64,000 nt of DNA from Desarmillaria ectypa (GCA_030407005.1 JAUDYN010000007.1:372001-436000), one strand, 5' to 3'; numbered from the stretch's first letter, positions 35,007 to 48,608 are shown. Notes: generated by a model from the sequence alone, not told the origin. Numbers and translations are program-made.

Positions 35007-38000
35007 TGGACCAAGAAGGCCAGGGCTGGGAGCAAAGAAAACCGTCTATCCTGCCATCGACGGCCTACTTTATATACCATAGCGGCACTGGATGAACCAC
35101 GGAGCATTATCAGTGATACGGAATACAGAAAACCTGTGGAGAACGGCAGGGTAGAGCAAGAACACGACCCGCGGATAGGCGCCAGGAGATATCCGGTACC
35201 ATGTGGGATCGTCGTTCCTGGGTACAGCTAATTGAAGCCTAGATTATTATGAGCGGAACGCTTATTCCATTTCGAAATAAAACATAGCGGCCCGCTCGCT
35301 ACCTTCACTGTTGAATGTTCACGTGTTAATGAATGTACCAGTTGACCAAGTATTCACCTCAAATTCCGGTATCTTTAAGGACCAGCATGACATTCTCACG
35401 CACATCTGTATCTACTGGGTGGATGTGGAACAGGGGCTCAACGTTGCATATCCTTGGACAAATAAGATTTCAGGCAAAGCTTTAGAGTATCAGACTTACA
35501 GAACTAGCTTCAAGGCCCTAGCATTGCTATGACATGTCTAGGATGAACAGTTTTATTGATAAGACCACAAAATCTCTTCGTCTCCTCGTGGTCACATCTA
35601 GGTATGGACCCTGGCCTTTCCTTCATCCAGAATCATCGAGACCATCGCAAAACAACATGAAAGATAATTCAGCTGGAAAACATTCGCAGGTGGCTTTCAC
35701 GTCTAATGAACGGGCAGGCAATTTTTGCGGTTGTCTTATGTTGAAAAGATATATGATACGAGTGGCAGCCAGGTCCCTCTCTCCCGACAAACTGCCGACT
35801 GTCAGGATAGTGGGGATATGACTCACACGGGCCGTCTTAGCGTGTTATTTCGGTGGTATGGTCTTCAACTTTCGCTAGCTTCGAAGAAGACGATTGAGAG
35901 AAACTGATCACAGTAGCGCGCGCATCCGCTGTCTGACAATGCTTGAAAATACTTGAGATCCGTTTCAGCATGTTCATAACGACAGAAGCTAAGTCTACTC
36001 ACGACATGTGACAACTCAGAGACCTAAGTAATCTGTGTGTTAATTCAGGATAGATACTGGTTACTGAGAGTCTCAGAAGGTGGTCGCGATGTGACAATGT
36101 CGGTTGTATTGTGATCGGCGCCATCATAGACACAAGTGTAGCTCCGCTACAATACTCAGCTCAAATGAATAGTCCGTTGGTGAAAAGAAAAAAAAAAAAA
36201 AAAAAAAAAACTCACAGAGAACATATGTTGCACTCTAGAAATGTCATCAGCAACTTGCAGCTCATATTGCAGTCTTCTCACTAGCTAACACGGACAAGGG
36301 CCATTTGCCGGAGATTGGGATGGACCGGCGTGTTCACAGTCGATACGAACCGGCCAATCTATTCAAGTGTTGTGAATGCATGGCCTATTTGTAAGGTTAA
36401 ACTTTAATGGACGAGGCAAGGCATCTACCCTTTCTGATGAGAGAGGTAGTCGCCGACATCCGAGCTGACATTCTTGTTCATGTAGTATGCGCAAAATGGC
36501 AGTCACCCTGTCACGATAACGCTTTTCTGAGACAGTCATGAAAATCCTTGGAACTGAGACATCTATGAGAGGGAATGAAAACCTGAAAACGCAAGGAACG
36601 AGCGCGTACCGTTCATTGTAGAGGCAGTTAGTTATACATTGCAGGTAATCCATGCCCGCCGTAGAACATGCTGTCATGACATGCTTCAAGTCAAAATCTA
36701 CAGAAAGAATCGAGTGCACAATGGCAGAGAAAATAGTGGCAATGATATGGCGAGTCGGTGCTCGACAGAGGATATCGACCGTCGTCGTTGGTGCCGGCGG
36801 AAGACAAGTGGGGCCATCGATGATCGGCCAAACAAATAAACTCCGCTCTTTCTACCTCCATGCTACACAAGTTTGACGTGAGGTACGAACGGCTCAAACT
36901 CTGTGCTTGGCCAAGTAAAGCGTAGCGAACAGAGAGATATCTTAGCCATTACTTCGTCACTCTGCCCCAATTATTTGGCTCAACAAAGTGTGCCAAACAA
37001 CGCAATCGCCCTGCGTTATTCCGTGCAAGAGTATTTTCACTTCGTTCTTTCTCGTTCTCTTCGTCTCAGTCGCTCCGTCACCTCTTCGCTCTCGTTTGAC
37101 TCACCCACTCCCTTCTTTGTTTGGGTGGCGCCTGATCTGACGCTGCATGTTGAGATTTTGCTGGAAAGTTCTAGAAGGAGCAATCCGGCATCATTGATGA
37201 GTAAGCAAGAGAGTCGTAGAAAGTTGTAGTACATTCTAGATTCTAGTGCGAAGTAGTATAAATATAAGCTCTGTAGGAGCCATAGAATAACAATTCCTTT
37301 ACATTTGGATTTACCAGCCTGGAGTCTACCCTGTGCAACATCCAGTATTCCAACACTGCAGCTACGTCTTTTCAGCTGCTCAGATTTCAGGTTTTCCCGA
37401 ACAACTGAGTTCTCGGCTTCCACTGCTACGAGTTTGAGCTTTTGGCATCTCTTCATCCCGGTATTCACCCCAGGACTGGTTTCATCATTCCCCCTGTTCA
37501 ACTCTCAGTTCTCTTGAAACCGAGTTCTCTCCCCCCCAAACCCAAGAAATCAAGTATTTCTTGTCTCGTCTCAAATCATATTCCAGATTCATTTAAATAC
37601 TTGATACATCTCTATTCTGATCTCTCATGCAGTTCTGCAGCTTCACTTAGCGACCGTTTGTCGATACTCAGTTAACGTTTCGCGCTAATATCTGTCTGGG
37701 TCACAGTTGCTGTTCAATATCAGCATCAATACTCCCTGAAAAGCAACCTCGCTAGTTTCGATGGAGACGGTCCCTCCTCATTATGATGGGATGATGCTTC
37801 CACCAGTATAGAATTACTTACGGAGCATGGGCTGCTATGAATACAACAATTTTGCCTAGCCATTCGAGCATCTATCCTATAAGCGCCCAAACTGTCTTTA
37901 TGCTATCTTTCTTTGATCCGTAAAGGTTAGATGATTCACATCTCGGTTCGCTTTGGCCTGGTCGAAGCGATATCCAAGGCTGCCAGGTATCTTAATATGT

Positions 38001-38660
38001 CAAAAATACCCACTCAGAATGCAACAGACTAGCCAAGCGCCCAAGGTTTACCTCGACGATCTTGTACAGGAAGCCCCCCCACACTGACGGCTCTCGACGG
38101 TAACACTCAGCTTGCCACCATCTGAGAACTCAATGTTGCTTTGCTCAGCTCAAGATACTGCTAGCTGATTTGGGCTGCAAAATGGTGCCTCGATCATTGA
38201 CGAATGACAGCTAAGGACAATTTGGCGATGAAGATCTCCAGGATAATGAGACTGGGCGAAGTCGATGGTAATGGTAACCACGCAGCAGGATCATGAATTT
38301 TCTTCTTACGCTTCGAGAAGGAGTGGAACTTAGCTCCCGATATCTAGACTGACCCAAATTGGCGGCCTGGATGACAATTGCTTGGAGCTTGCTTGTATAA
38401 GAACTTTGGACGTTGGATGAATCGCCGCGAGATCCTGTAATAAGTACCATGTTTTTGACTGCCCGAAATCAAATGAATATCGAAGTCAACATAATGGAAT
38501 GGTTCTAGCATTCAGGAATGTCGTGTATGTCATCTCGAAGCACAAAGAGAGGGCAAAATATCATTATTATCGAATTATACGTGGACGACTTTTGCAATAC
38601 AATATAAGTGTTATACCTTCACTTCACTTCACTTGAGTGTAAGCCCGATAGCATCGCGAC
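35007..38660. other. Region between the two polygalacturonase copies
   Basis: About 3.6 kb. It includes the upstream region of copy A (35007-35230, similar to that of copy B), a poly-A tract at about 36186-36210 and an LTR-like relic at 37148-37700. No intact gene was recognised; the frame at 37305-37517 lies inside the LTR-like sequence. Confidence 0.5.
37148..37700 (+). repeat. LTR-like relic 1 (copia-type solo LTR candidate)
   Basis: Begins TGTTGAGATTT. Shares with 45338-45690, in the same order, GCAATCCGGCATCAT, GAAAGTTGTAG(T/A)ACATTCTAG and a TATAAATA/TATATAAG box about 45 bp later, followed by a pyrimidine-rich region. No internal pol or gag sequence was seen nearby, so it would be a solo LTR. 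The 3' boundary is uncertain. Confidence 0.5.
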
Positions 38661-40563
38661 CTAGTACGATCCGCCAGAGACCTATAACCGATGTCAGGGG
38701 GTTGTTTCGGAAGTGAAGAAAGGAAGAAGGCATACAGTGGCTGATTTGGAGGCGATCGTTCCAGCTGAGCCACCAGTAATTGTAAGCTTAGAGAAATCCC
38801 AGTTCCTGCGAAGGGCCGTGCTTAACACCATTCCAATATCATTGCAGAAAGTGGATTTACCCTGAGCAGTTGCCGCAGTCAATAGTGAGTCGCTTCGCCC
38901 CGCTTCCGACCCTACAAGTGCATGAGTACAGAGGACAAGAGCAGAGGACATTGAGAGGCACAGCTTACTTGACTGTAGTAGTGCTGCCAGTGAAGCTCAC
39001 ACCTCTGTAAAGGAATGGATCAGACGACCGACTTGCTTCATGCACGCAGAAGCTACTCACGAAATAGGGCCGCCAGTCCCAGGAGTACCAGCGTCATCGG
39101 GGTATGACTGTGAGATCAAGACGCCGTATTTCGTAATACCGCTGATGTTGTTGCTGTAAAGAATCGGTTAGTATACTGTCTTAGAAGAGGATAATGTGAC
39201 ATTCACCCAGAGTACGTGATGCCTGACACCTTAGCGTTTGTGGCTGCCGCTTTGACTTTGATTCTGCAAGTCACGCGACATCAGAACATCAAGCGCAGGG
39301 AAAAGACGCGTAATCATACCTGAGTCCATACATAGAGTTCGTAACAGTGTTTCCAGAGACGGTCACACCGGTGACTGTTTTGCCAGTATCAATGGAACCA
39401 ACAGAAATGCCATGGCCTCCAGAGCACTGGTTGTTTTTGAAACTAAAAAAGTGTACTTGAGTAAGACCTCTCGCCGTTCGAACTCGGTTACAGATACGTA
39501 CACGATGTTAGAGCCCGAGTTTATCGCGATACAATCATCCTGGTTCTTGACAACGGAGTTTTGGATCGTGACATTGTCAGCGGAAACGTCGAAACCCTAC
39601 AGATCTATGAGTCCTCCTCATTCATTCGATGAACGTTCACACTTACATCGGTATTGTGACCAAGGCTGTTATTGTCACCAGCACTATTGTCGACCTAGAA
39701 ATGGCAGGTAAGCCCGCCGAGATGCTAATGTGTAGCAATTCGACGTACGGTAATGCTATCGAAGGTGAGTCCGTCGCTGTTGCCGATAGAGACGGCTTGC
39801 GCGGGGCTGTTCAAGACCTATCGCTGGTTTTAGTCTTATCTACAAATAGGTGGCAAGAAAGTCTTACCGTGAATTGAGAGTACGTGCCGGAGCCCTTGAA
39901 CCTGGATCAAGATTAGAACATTTGAATATAATATGTAATGAAAGAGCCCACTTCAAGAAGGGATGGGGTTTAGTGACCCCACCGTTCGTGCCTTGGCCAT
40001 CCCAGTAGGAGGCGCCATTTCCCTGTGCCAAAGATTATACAGGAGAAGGTGCGACAACTAGCTCAACTTACGTTAAACTTATGTCCTGCACCCTTGAACG
40101 TGACATTATCTCCGTCGATAGTGAACAGGGGACCAGACGCTATGACAGAGAGATGCGTTGAGCGTTCGACTGGCTTATGAAGTATACGCACATGAGGTCT
40201 TGGCGAACGTGATATCGCCAGCCATAGTGACAGTCGCTCCGGCTTTGGGCTGTTGAAGATATATATGAGCGAGCGTGTTAAACCGCAATCAAGTACGGGA
40301 TCTTACTGAGAGCGTCAAGGTGCCTGTGAAGTACGCATGTCAGCAAGAAGACACTGGAAAGAGAAGACATCCTCCAGCTTACTTCCACTCGGGACAGTGA
40401 ACGCATTGATGGTGACCGACGAGCAGCTGGATATCGAAGAAGCGGCGGAAACGGAGTCAACAACGCAGCTCGCACGCGCTTCCAGGTCCTCTGCTGGCAG
40501 AGCCGACACGAGCGCGAGCACGGCAGCGGTGAAGATGAACTGGTAGAATGCGTGTCCGAACAT
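38661..40563 (-). CDS. Endopolygalacturonase, GH28, copy B (intact)
   Basis: Secreted pectinase that hydrolyses alpha-1,4 bonds of homogalacturonan. Sixteen exons on the minus strand (40383-40563, 40307-40323, 40192-40249, 40072-40139, 39952-40022, 39868-39901, 39749-39817, 39647-39694, 39502-39596, 39320-39442, 39207-39263, 39061-39153, 38969-39004, 38861-38911, 38736-38805, 38661-38681) sum to 1092 nt, 363 aa, the usual family length. Signal peptide MFGHAFYQFIFTAAVLALVS. Catalytic and binding motifs are all present: HNTDGFDV (NTD), NQDDCIAI (DD), SGGHGISVG (GHG) and RIK across the intron after GLR. Cysteine pairs flank the ends (CGNCSG near the C-terminus). Exon 2 is only 17 nt. The TATA region is weaker than in copy A. 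Confidence 0.93.
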
Positions 40564-43500
40564 TTGGCGGAGATGTGAAGGGAAGCAAAGGATGCTGGTC
40601 ATTCTGCCATTAGGGCATGCATTAAATATCACAGCACTGGATGAACCACGGATGTTTATTGGTAAGAAATTGGCAGCAAGAGGACGGCAAGGTCGTCGAG
40701 CCGTTGATTTGCGCCGAGACAACGCTATGGAGAATTTCCGGTTGCCTCCCCCTTGAACGGAGTCCCTGATTTGTGCGACCATGGACATTCTTTCTCATAC
40801 TAATATTCTCAATCAAATTAGCAAAATACTAGTCCTGAGTGTCCGAACTCACCCACAATTCGAGCTCTGCTAACGACCGGAGTTTTCGTGGATCACGTCC
40901 CTGTCCATTGCATTTCTCGCCACCTCTGATTCGTTGCATGTGGCTCATGGAAGAAAAAACTGTTGCCGGTGCGTTTCGCGTATACTCGTGGGCGTTATAA
41001 GCAACAACTAGGCACGCAGTCCATGATTCAGGTTCCCAGCAATTCGACCATGCCTATCTTTGGAGATGAGATTTCGAACAAATCTCAGAGTAATAAGACT
41101 AACCCTAATTGTCCCTAGATCACACCATCGCTTCGACGCAACTGTACTTCAGATAATGAATGCTACATAACCTCTCTACGCCGGAATAGATACCACCTCC
41201 TCTTCCAGAATCATCCCAAGTGGTACCGTGCCGTGTAATGGTGATGATGATGATCCAGACCATCCCTATAGCAATGCAAGTCCGACGCGAAAGATCATTA
41301 CCCGCAGTAAAAGAAAAATTGTTGCTATTCATAGACGATAGTTTTCATCTCCGACCAAAAGGGGCAACGACGGCCCGTTCTCCCTTGCCCGATAAGTTGC
41401 CGATAGCTAGGGATAATTGCCTTTTTGGTGAGCGATCTCGCGATTTTCATCTTTCAAACAAGGGAACCGCTTGAAAGAGAAAATCAACGAAATAAATGAG
41501 GCAGCCTCCCATATGTTACCGTATGTGTGCCTCGTCTCCGATAGGCTATTAGAGGTTTTATGCGAGAATAAGAAGCGAGCAGGCGTGTTCACTATATATT
41601 TAACACTCAGACGCCAACAATTCATCTACAATGCCACATTTTTCTGATGACAAGTGTGTGGATGGTACTGGTGATGGTGTTTGTATCGGCACAAGTTCTC
41701 GTTTATTCCTTTTGCTTGCCAACCCGCAACGATGCCGACGTTAGCTTAGACACCGAACTAGGGCAGTGTTTCTGAAGCGATGTCAGAGACTAGCACGAGA
41801 TACGCCGACAGAAAACCAGTTTACACAAACGACACATGCCACACTATCATCAGTTTCTCCGAGCTGGTATCACTGTATACTCGCAAGCCAGTAATAGGCT
41901 AGAAGAGTACTTGAAGTACCGCATGAGCTGCCATGAGACATTTCCGACCGGGTTGATCTCTTTCAAAGCGGCCCGGCCAATCCCAGTACTGTGACTTGAG
42001 CCACGATCCGTCTGTAAATCACGCTCACAGTGCGGAAACACTTCTGAGGTTGGAGATAACGGTTGCTTCAGCGGATCAGGATTTGACAACCCTCGTGCCA
42101 GAGTCCCATGACGCACAAAGCTTAGGGCTGGGGATAGCATGACCGCACGAGACGGAATCAACAGTGTGATTACAATGGTATGAACCTTCTCGGCCACAGT
42201 ACGCTGGGACTGTCCGTTCCTTATTGGTACCTTGTGTCGGTGCCAACGCCAAGGTCGGTCAAGGCACAGGCTCTTGTTAGATGTCTCATTATGTGACTCG
42301 AACGAGCGTTATTGTGTGCATGCATTCGATGAGCTTGATCGTCTGGGTCGTATACATTAGAAGATTGCTCCTCTTGATATGAATCCTTGCGTCTAGATTC
42401 TATGACGAGCAGGTGAGTTGGTATGAAATATCGACGTAATAACTTTGAAAGGGCTCACCATCACGTTAGAAACCAACAGAAGAAACCTTCTCGCCAGCAA
42501 CTCAGATACAATCCTTCAAGCTGCTGTTATTACAAAGGTTCAAGGTTACACCTCCACACAAAGGGTAAAATATTCAATGGTAAAGTGGCAAACCGCATAT
42601 CATTCGAAGGGAAGACGATAGCCGTGACTTATGCGAATCGATAACTCAGCTAGGGCCCACTCGGAGAGCCAGCGTAGGGATATAAAGCAGCGACCGTCAG
42701 TCTTAAAACGAGTCAGGTCATCGAAAGAACTGAATAGAACGACCGCTCATCGTGTTATCGAATGGTAGCAGAAAGCCTACCATCTTGACCTAGTCACTAC
42801 AGAGGCTGGTGCGTCTCTGATAGCCTAAAATGTGACCTTGAAAGGTTTCGATTTCAGCCTCAGTTTTCACCTCCTTGTTTTGAGCGCTGTAAAACGAAAA
42901 GGTACCTTAATTCAATTGTTCCATAGGGGGAAAGATTTTTCATACCGTTTTACTGACGGTCTTTTCAGGACCGAGAAAGGCTTCGCTAAATCAAAGCCTT
43001 TTAAGTTTTCATTTTTTATGAGCTAAAATTCACTAGCCTCTGTTGTGAATACCTCCTGCACCTAGATTGAAGTAAGTAATGGATGGCCATTATGTGCAAA
43101 ATCCCTAGAGGAAACGGTGAGGTATATGAAATCCGAAAATTCGAGGAACGGTCATTGTAGAATATGGAAGAAACTTGATGACGCGCTTTCAGTTTAGTTT
43201 GAATAAATAGAAATGGCGAGCAAGAGCAGAGAAAAGATTGGCAGCAATACGACGCGTCGAGAATTTCAATAAGGAACACATGATCGTAGTGGCCAAACAA
43301 ACAAAGGTGCGGCCGTGGCTCTTCTTCCCCTTCTTCCTCCACGACGTTGGTCCTCACACATTGAGTAAATAATGCCTCCCTCCCGAATCCTTTACGCTGG
43401 GATTTGTTCGGTAATGATGCATTCTCATCGTGGCTCTATTACTGCTCCGAGGAAGTGTTCAGGGAGGGCGGGCTGACTATAACAAAGCGTCGGTCGTCTG

Positions 43501-43885
43501 AGCTCATTCGAGCCCTGTTCATTAAGTACTCAAACAACCTTCAAGCTATCTTCTTTGATTCGTGGTGGCTGTAGGATTCTCCTCAGCTCTCGTTGGACTT
43601 ATCGAAGGTTGTTGGTTACGTCAAGGACATCCCCGAAAAATGCTATAAACTGGCGAAGGAGCTTACGGCGCGCAAACGTTTCGTACAGAGGCTTTCTGCA
43701 AAGATAATGCTTCACTGACCCCCTTCCGAGAGTTCAACATGCCGGTTTCTCCTTTGCTCGATTCAAGACACTGTTCGGCGACCTAGTGAAGGCAGTACCC
43801 TGCTCTCAGCATCCTATCATCTTAGCATATTCTTAGCTGATCACTGATAGTCACTTAACCACACCGCACAACTGCGAACGAAGAA
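40564..43885. other. Gene-poor stretch upstream of polygalacturonase B
   Basis: About 3.3 kb. The first 120 bp match the upstream region of copy A, showing that the duplication included the promoter. It also contains dispersed repeat copy 2 (42799-43055). The remaining short open frames show no recognisable domains. Confidence 0.5.
42799..43055. repeat. Dispersed repeat, copy 2
   Basis: Related along its length to 10205-10445. The best conserved block is at about 42940-42985 (hairpin ACCGT/ACGGT, then CTTTTCAGGACCGAGAAAG). On the minus strand both copies have an open stretch reading SVLKRPSV(K/R)RY; whether this is coding is unclear. Confidence 0.65.
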
Positions 43886-44870
43886 ATGAGCCCAGGACAC
43901 GCTCTCTCATCTTCAATGAAGTCGTCACATTCAAAGTCATCTCGCGAAATATATACCCGACTTCTACTACGAAAAGAACACGTATATTCTCTGTGCATCC
44001 CAGAGCCTGATGGATATCTACCGGAGGCATATCGATGCACAGGTGTCGGGGTTGATTATGTTGGTGTTCTGCGGAACGACGGGGACTTTGACTATCTGTT
44101 TAATGTCTGCAAGCCGGCGGATGCCCCGATCTATAAAGGCCACGTTCCCAAGGGTTTTGAGCCCATCATCTGTGGTAATATACGGGCGGTCGAGACGATG
44201 TACAAGCGGTGCTGCGGGTATCACAGCACCAGCGTGTCCAGGATAGAGATAAGTATAGGTAGTGCGGCAGAATCTCCGTGTATCTCTTCGCGTCCGACTT
44301 TAGTAATTAATTTCTTTATTAAGTTCCTTCTAGGTGGCGGTATAGGATTCGAGTTCATCCGTTCACGAGAAAAAAGGTGCCATTCTTGTACTGTAGCGTG
44401 TGCTACGATACCCTCGATATATTTCAATTCCGCAGCCATGCTGCTCAAAATGCTCATGCGTGGTATCAGTTCGCAAATACCGTTTACGGTAGAGCAGCCC
44501 TCAATGGATCACTGTATCTCATCACGGGCTGTGATAAAGCATACTCGTGGGGGGCGGTATCCTTCTTCAACCCTGCGGACACACGTTCGTTCTCACTTAC
44601 ATTCCTTGTTGGGAGAGTAGCGGAGGAAAACATCAAACTGGGATATTCGTGGAAGAGCATGTCATCAGCAGATGTCAGGGCATATATGCATTTACCCTGT
44701 TGGTCTTTGGAGAAATCCCAGGAAAACGGGCGTACTCATACTCAGTGCAACCGTATTTTCGTTTAAGATGTATATCGGTACCTGGAATGGAGGAAGAACC
44801 AATCACTCCCCCGGAATAAAGGAACGTTCCTTCGGGGGGGGGGGGGGGGGGGCATATATGGGATAGCGAT
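43886..44870 (+). pseudogene. Broken agaricomycete-specific protein gene
   Basis: Resembles a widespread basidiomycete family of unknown function with an IPEPD..LP..YR start, a DVGV...GSFDFLFN core and a LYLVTGCDK..SWG motif. Here: YSLCIPEPDGYLPEAYR, GDFDYLFNVCKPAD, VPKGFEPI; intron about 44265-44333; GGGIGFEFIRSRE; then SLYLITGCDKAYSWGAVSF. The frame is lost at an A-run (about 44369-44374), where one base fewer would read EKGAILVL. The following exon sits in another frame and has a stop after CNRIFV. Near the end a run of 19 G interrupts what looks like the family's R..FLRG segment. The family is known to me only by pattern; its function is not known. Confidence 0.6.
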
Positions 44871-46315
44871 ATGCCATCATCCGGACCTTGCAGACATGAA
44901 TAGCTTGATCCCTCGAACTGCAGGTACTACCCTATATGTGCCCGTGCCCCGAGTACCCATTGCATGCATGTCGCAGACCAAATTTCTCAACCCATATGCG
45001 AAAATCAAGGGGTTCATCCCGGAGACTGTTCGCTACTAGGTTTGAAACAGTTAGCTTGTGCCCACGGGTCACATCTCACCTACAGCACCTGCATGTTAAT
45101 GTAGTGATCACGTGTTCCAGTGAAGCCCTTAGCTTGGTGAGACTTCTTGTTCAAACTCGTCGGAGTCGTCGGAGTAAAAGCTCACTTAGGACAGGATGAT
45201 GACTCTCACATCCTCCCGCGGGTTCTATCTTATTATAAAGTTACCGTCCATAATGATGCGTATCTTGTCCCGATAGTGGGATACTAAAGGGAGGGCACTA
45301 CAGGAGTAGCTATGCTTGAAGCAGGGCAGAGAGGCTGTGTTGGAATTTGAGAGTTGAGCCGAGGTGATGGCAATCCGGCATCATGCCGAACTTGCTGATT
45401 AAGGGAGAAGTATTAGGAAAGTTGTAGAACATTCTAGTAAATTAGCATTTAGTATATAAGTAGGTACAGTAGTGTACATCTGCATGCGTTTGTAGAGCTC
45501 AGCCAAGCGCAATACTATTGGCCTGACACCGCGCATGTACTAACTGGGAACAAACTGATCTCCTCATCACCCGTTTTTCACGACAGGCTGATAGTGTTAT
45601 GTCTGACATAGGCTATCCACACTAGTACCTTTCTCTTACTCCGCTATCTATTTGATTTCTCTCATTTGCCGGCTGCACCAACGGATCATGAATGCGCATT
45701 TAGGACGCATTGCTGCCGTGAATCGATTTAGAATGGATTGCCGATCGATTGTTAGCAAGTTTACGGAATGATGATGCACAAACATCGAAAGAAATACCGG
45801 TTGGTTCTGTCCCGTCAAACAGGAACATGCTAGTGCCTATAGTTTGTATGACCAGGTGGGCCACCGACCAGCTCTCTTCACACCAGTTGAATCTGACCCT
45901 TATTGCAGCTTACCCGCATCAGATCCCAGGAAGCGCCGAAGAATCATCTCAGCATCAATTCATCAATTATGCGGTACTCCCAGGAGTAGCCTGCGCAATG
46001 TTTTTCTTCCTTGTGCTGGTTGAATGACCAATGCTCGCGTCTTCGCTGGGAAAGTCGGACGTGCCTCCGGAAATAAGTCAGAGGCTAGCTCTTCGATAGT
46101 GTTACCTACTTCATACAAGGAAATCTGTGGCCATCTTCAGGAACCATTATTGGATGTCTGCTATTTTGTGAGTGTCCCCACTTGGTCTTTAGTCTGGCAG
46201 CTGAACTGAGTTTACCACGGGAGGCGGTCAGAAGGTCAGGAAAGTAATGTAGACTGGGATCCGGAATTATGCGCTACGATTTACGGTTCATATAGAGAAG
46301 TTTCCTTCGGTCACC
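44871..46315. other. Intergenic with LTR-like relic 2
   Basis: No protein-coding gene recognised. It includes the LTR-like segment at 45338-45690 and the region upstream of the first flavin monooxygenase pseudogene. Confidence 0.5.
45338..45690 (+). repeat. LTR-like relic 2
   Basis: Begins TGTTGGAATTT. Contains GCAATCCGGCATCAT, GAAAGTTGTAGAACATTC and TATATAAG in the same order as 37148-37700. No adjacent retrotransposon ORFs were seen. Confidence 0.5.
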
Positions 46316-48300
46316 ATGACTTTACTAGTCGTTATGACCGCGGCTTTCGATGTTTACTGTGCTGGATCATTACTCTGGCAGATTCTCACACATAGACTGC
46401 TACAAAAATAGACTTGTGTACTTGATCTCAAACAGCTGGGATCATCTAGAAATGATGGCCAAAAGATCCACGACACAGCGGTCATCTGTGGCGGCAAGTG
46501 GATCTAGCTCTCACCTTCATGGCCTACACCATACTAACGAATCATCTAAAAGTTTTGCTGGTCTATTTGCAGCCAGGGTGTGCCATGATCACTTTTGACG
46601 AGGTCGTCACATCATCGAACCGGAAGCGTGGGCGGACGATCTGGATGCTAAGAGCCAGGATACATAGAACCAAGCCAAACCTCGTTCTCGTGTCATGCAA
46701 TACAACTCCTTACAAGGTTGCTAGCATTGGACCTTGTGATTTACGGAGTTCGACGTGGGGAAGATGACCAAAGAGGCCGTCTAACCAGTATAATAGGATG
46801 CTCCCCGACATGATGACTGCTGGTCGCCCTGGGTTGGACACTCTTATGCGCTGTCCGGTTCTCGGCAGTCGTTACAAGGACATTTGACAACTTATTGGTA
46901 TTATGACTGGTGTCTCCCGCGACGCTTCCAACCCTGGGTGCCTCGACCGTGTCACGGCCTGAATTGTGGGAGGCACCCAAGATATCAAAGCGACAATGGC
47001 TGTTGGTACGTGAACTAAATCGTGCTGTTCCGAAGGCTGGGGCTAATCACAAGAACATAGATTGTACCCGTCCGCCGTCTGCAGGCTTGAAATGGTTGAA
47101 GCGTGAGGGATATGGTTGGTCAGACGCGTGTCTTCGCGATAAAGTCCCACTGGAAAAAATAAAGGTCCCATACGACCCAGAAGATCACCAATTCAACTTC
47201 CAGGTTTCATGTCCCGCTTGCGCTCGGTAATAGGCTCCCTGGCCTTCCTGCATCATACGAAAAACGTGGTGTCATCTATATCTGCGTCACTGACCCCAAG
47301 TCAGACTGTCGTGGGATACATATTCAGCGCGCCGAAGGGAAATATTGTACGCCTCCCCCCTGCATATGACTGACATTCTGGCGTCTTCCTTCAGACAGAG
47401 CGTCCCCGAACTCTCGAGGAGATCAAAAAGTATGCGCAAACAATGGTCACCTGGGAACCTATACCCCGGTCAGTATTCGAGCTACTCGACATGCTGAAAG
47501 AAGTCGAAGACACCATGATTTATAGTCACCTTCCCTTTTGTAAGAGGACTGATTGATTAAATTTCGCTACTTACTGACGAGTCATATTCAAGCTGGAGCG
47601 AGTTGTATAAGATATGAAAAGGCCGTCAATCTACCGGCAAATTGGATAGCTATCGGAGACAGTGTCATGAAGCTCAATCCTCTTTTCGGGTGCGTTTTCC
47701 CGTCGACCTTATAGAATCTCGTTTCGACTTTACCCCATATTCAGGCAAGGAGTCGTAAAGGCGCTCTTGGGTGCGATTTGCCTCAATACGCTGCTACAGA
47801 AATGTTACACGATTAGTACCATCCCTAAAGACTTTTCAACTAAGTTCTTCGAGATGCAGAAGAACAAGATTTCACACCTCTGGTGAGTTTCCGCTCGCGG
47901 AATATCCTTGCCCATTGTGCTGAGCCTTGTCATCAGGGATGCGGACAAATACTGGGGTATGGATTGTCCCATACTTGATTCAGAAATCAAACTAATATTG
48001 TGAGTTGCAAGTCTATATCATGGGGACCACACCACTGTTCCTATACATGGGAGACATTATCTGAAGGCTGGCTTTCACGATGGTATACGAGACAGCTTAT
48101 TATACTTTCGTTCGATGTGAGCTCATAAGAGTCATTCTATGCTTTCGTCAGAGAAGTCTAATTCCTTCTTAGGACTTGCAGGCAGGATCTGCATTGTGGA
48201 ACGTCAATATGATGCTTGCGCCTCCAATCGATGCTATGGAGCTGGGGCTTGTCGAAGAGGTCTATAATGAGGTTCCTATCATAAACACAGCTCAGTGTAG
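46316..48300 (+). pseudogene. FAD monooxygenase copy 2, broken
   Basis: Paralogue of the gene at 51386. Start ATG at 46316 (MTLLVVMTAAF..). Codon 32 is TAG (46409-46411), where the intact copies read Q in LLQKQTC. Downstream the homologous order is kept: TAVICGGK, LFAARVCHDHFDEVV, CDLRSSTWG, DCTRPPSAGLKWLKREGYG, LPANWIAIGDSVMKLNPLFG, KALLGAICLNTLLQK and ALWNVNMMLAPPIDAMELGL. Another frame break lies in the VPIxG..LSEG region near 48050. Both FAD signatures are still visible, so inactivation looks recent relative to the duplication. Confidence 0.8.
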
Positions 48301-48608
48301 GATACGGAAACATCATTGATGTACAACGTAGTATTCGTCTCAATCGTCCTGTAATGAGGCACATTTGTGGGGCGCAGGTCACCCAGCACCAATTTTTCTT
48401 AACCTTCAGAGAATTGATTCGTATGGCGCGAAGTTATCCAGGTACATTATCCATTTCCCGCCATTCCGGCCAACAGACCATATCAATCAGGAATATTGTG
48501 AATGTAGGACCTCATCATAATCGCCGTGAAAAGCGAGGAGGAAGGATGATGAGTCGTATTCAAGGGAAAGATCAAAAGCTACGTAAACTCGGCTTACAGG
48601 TCAATATC

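Noticed and set aside
36186..36210. Poly-A tract as a retroposed gene tail
   Set aside because: No upstream intronless gene copy or target-site duplication seen.
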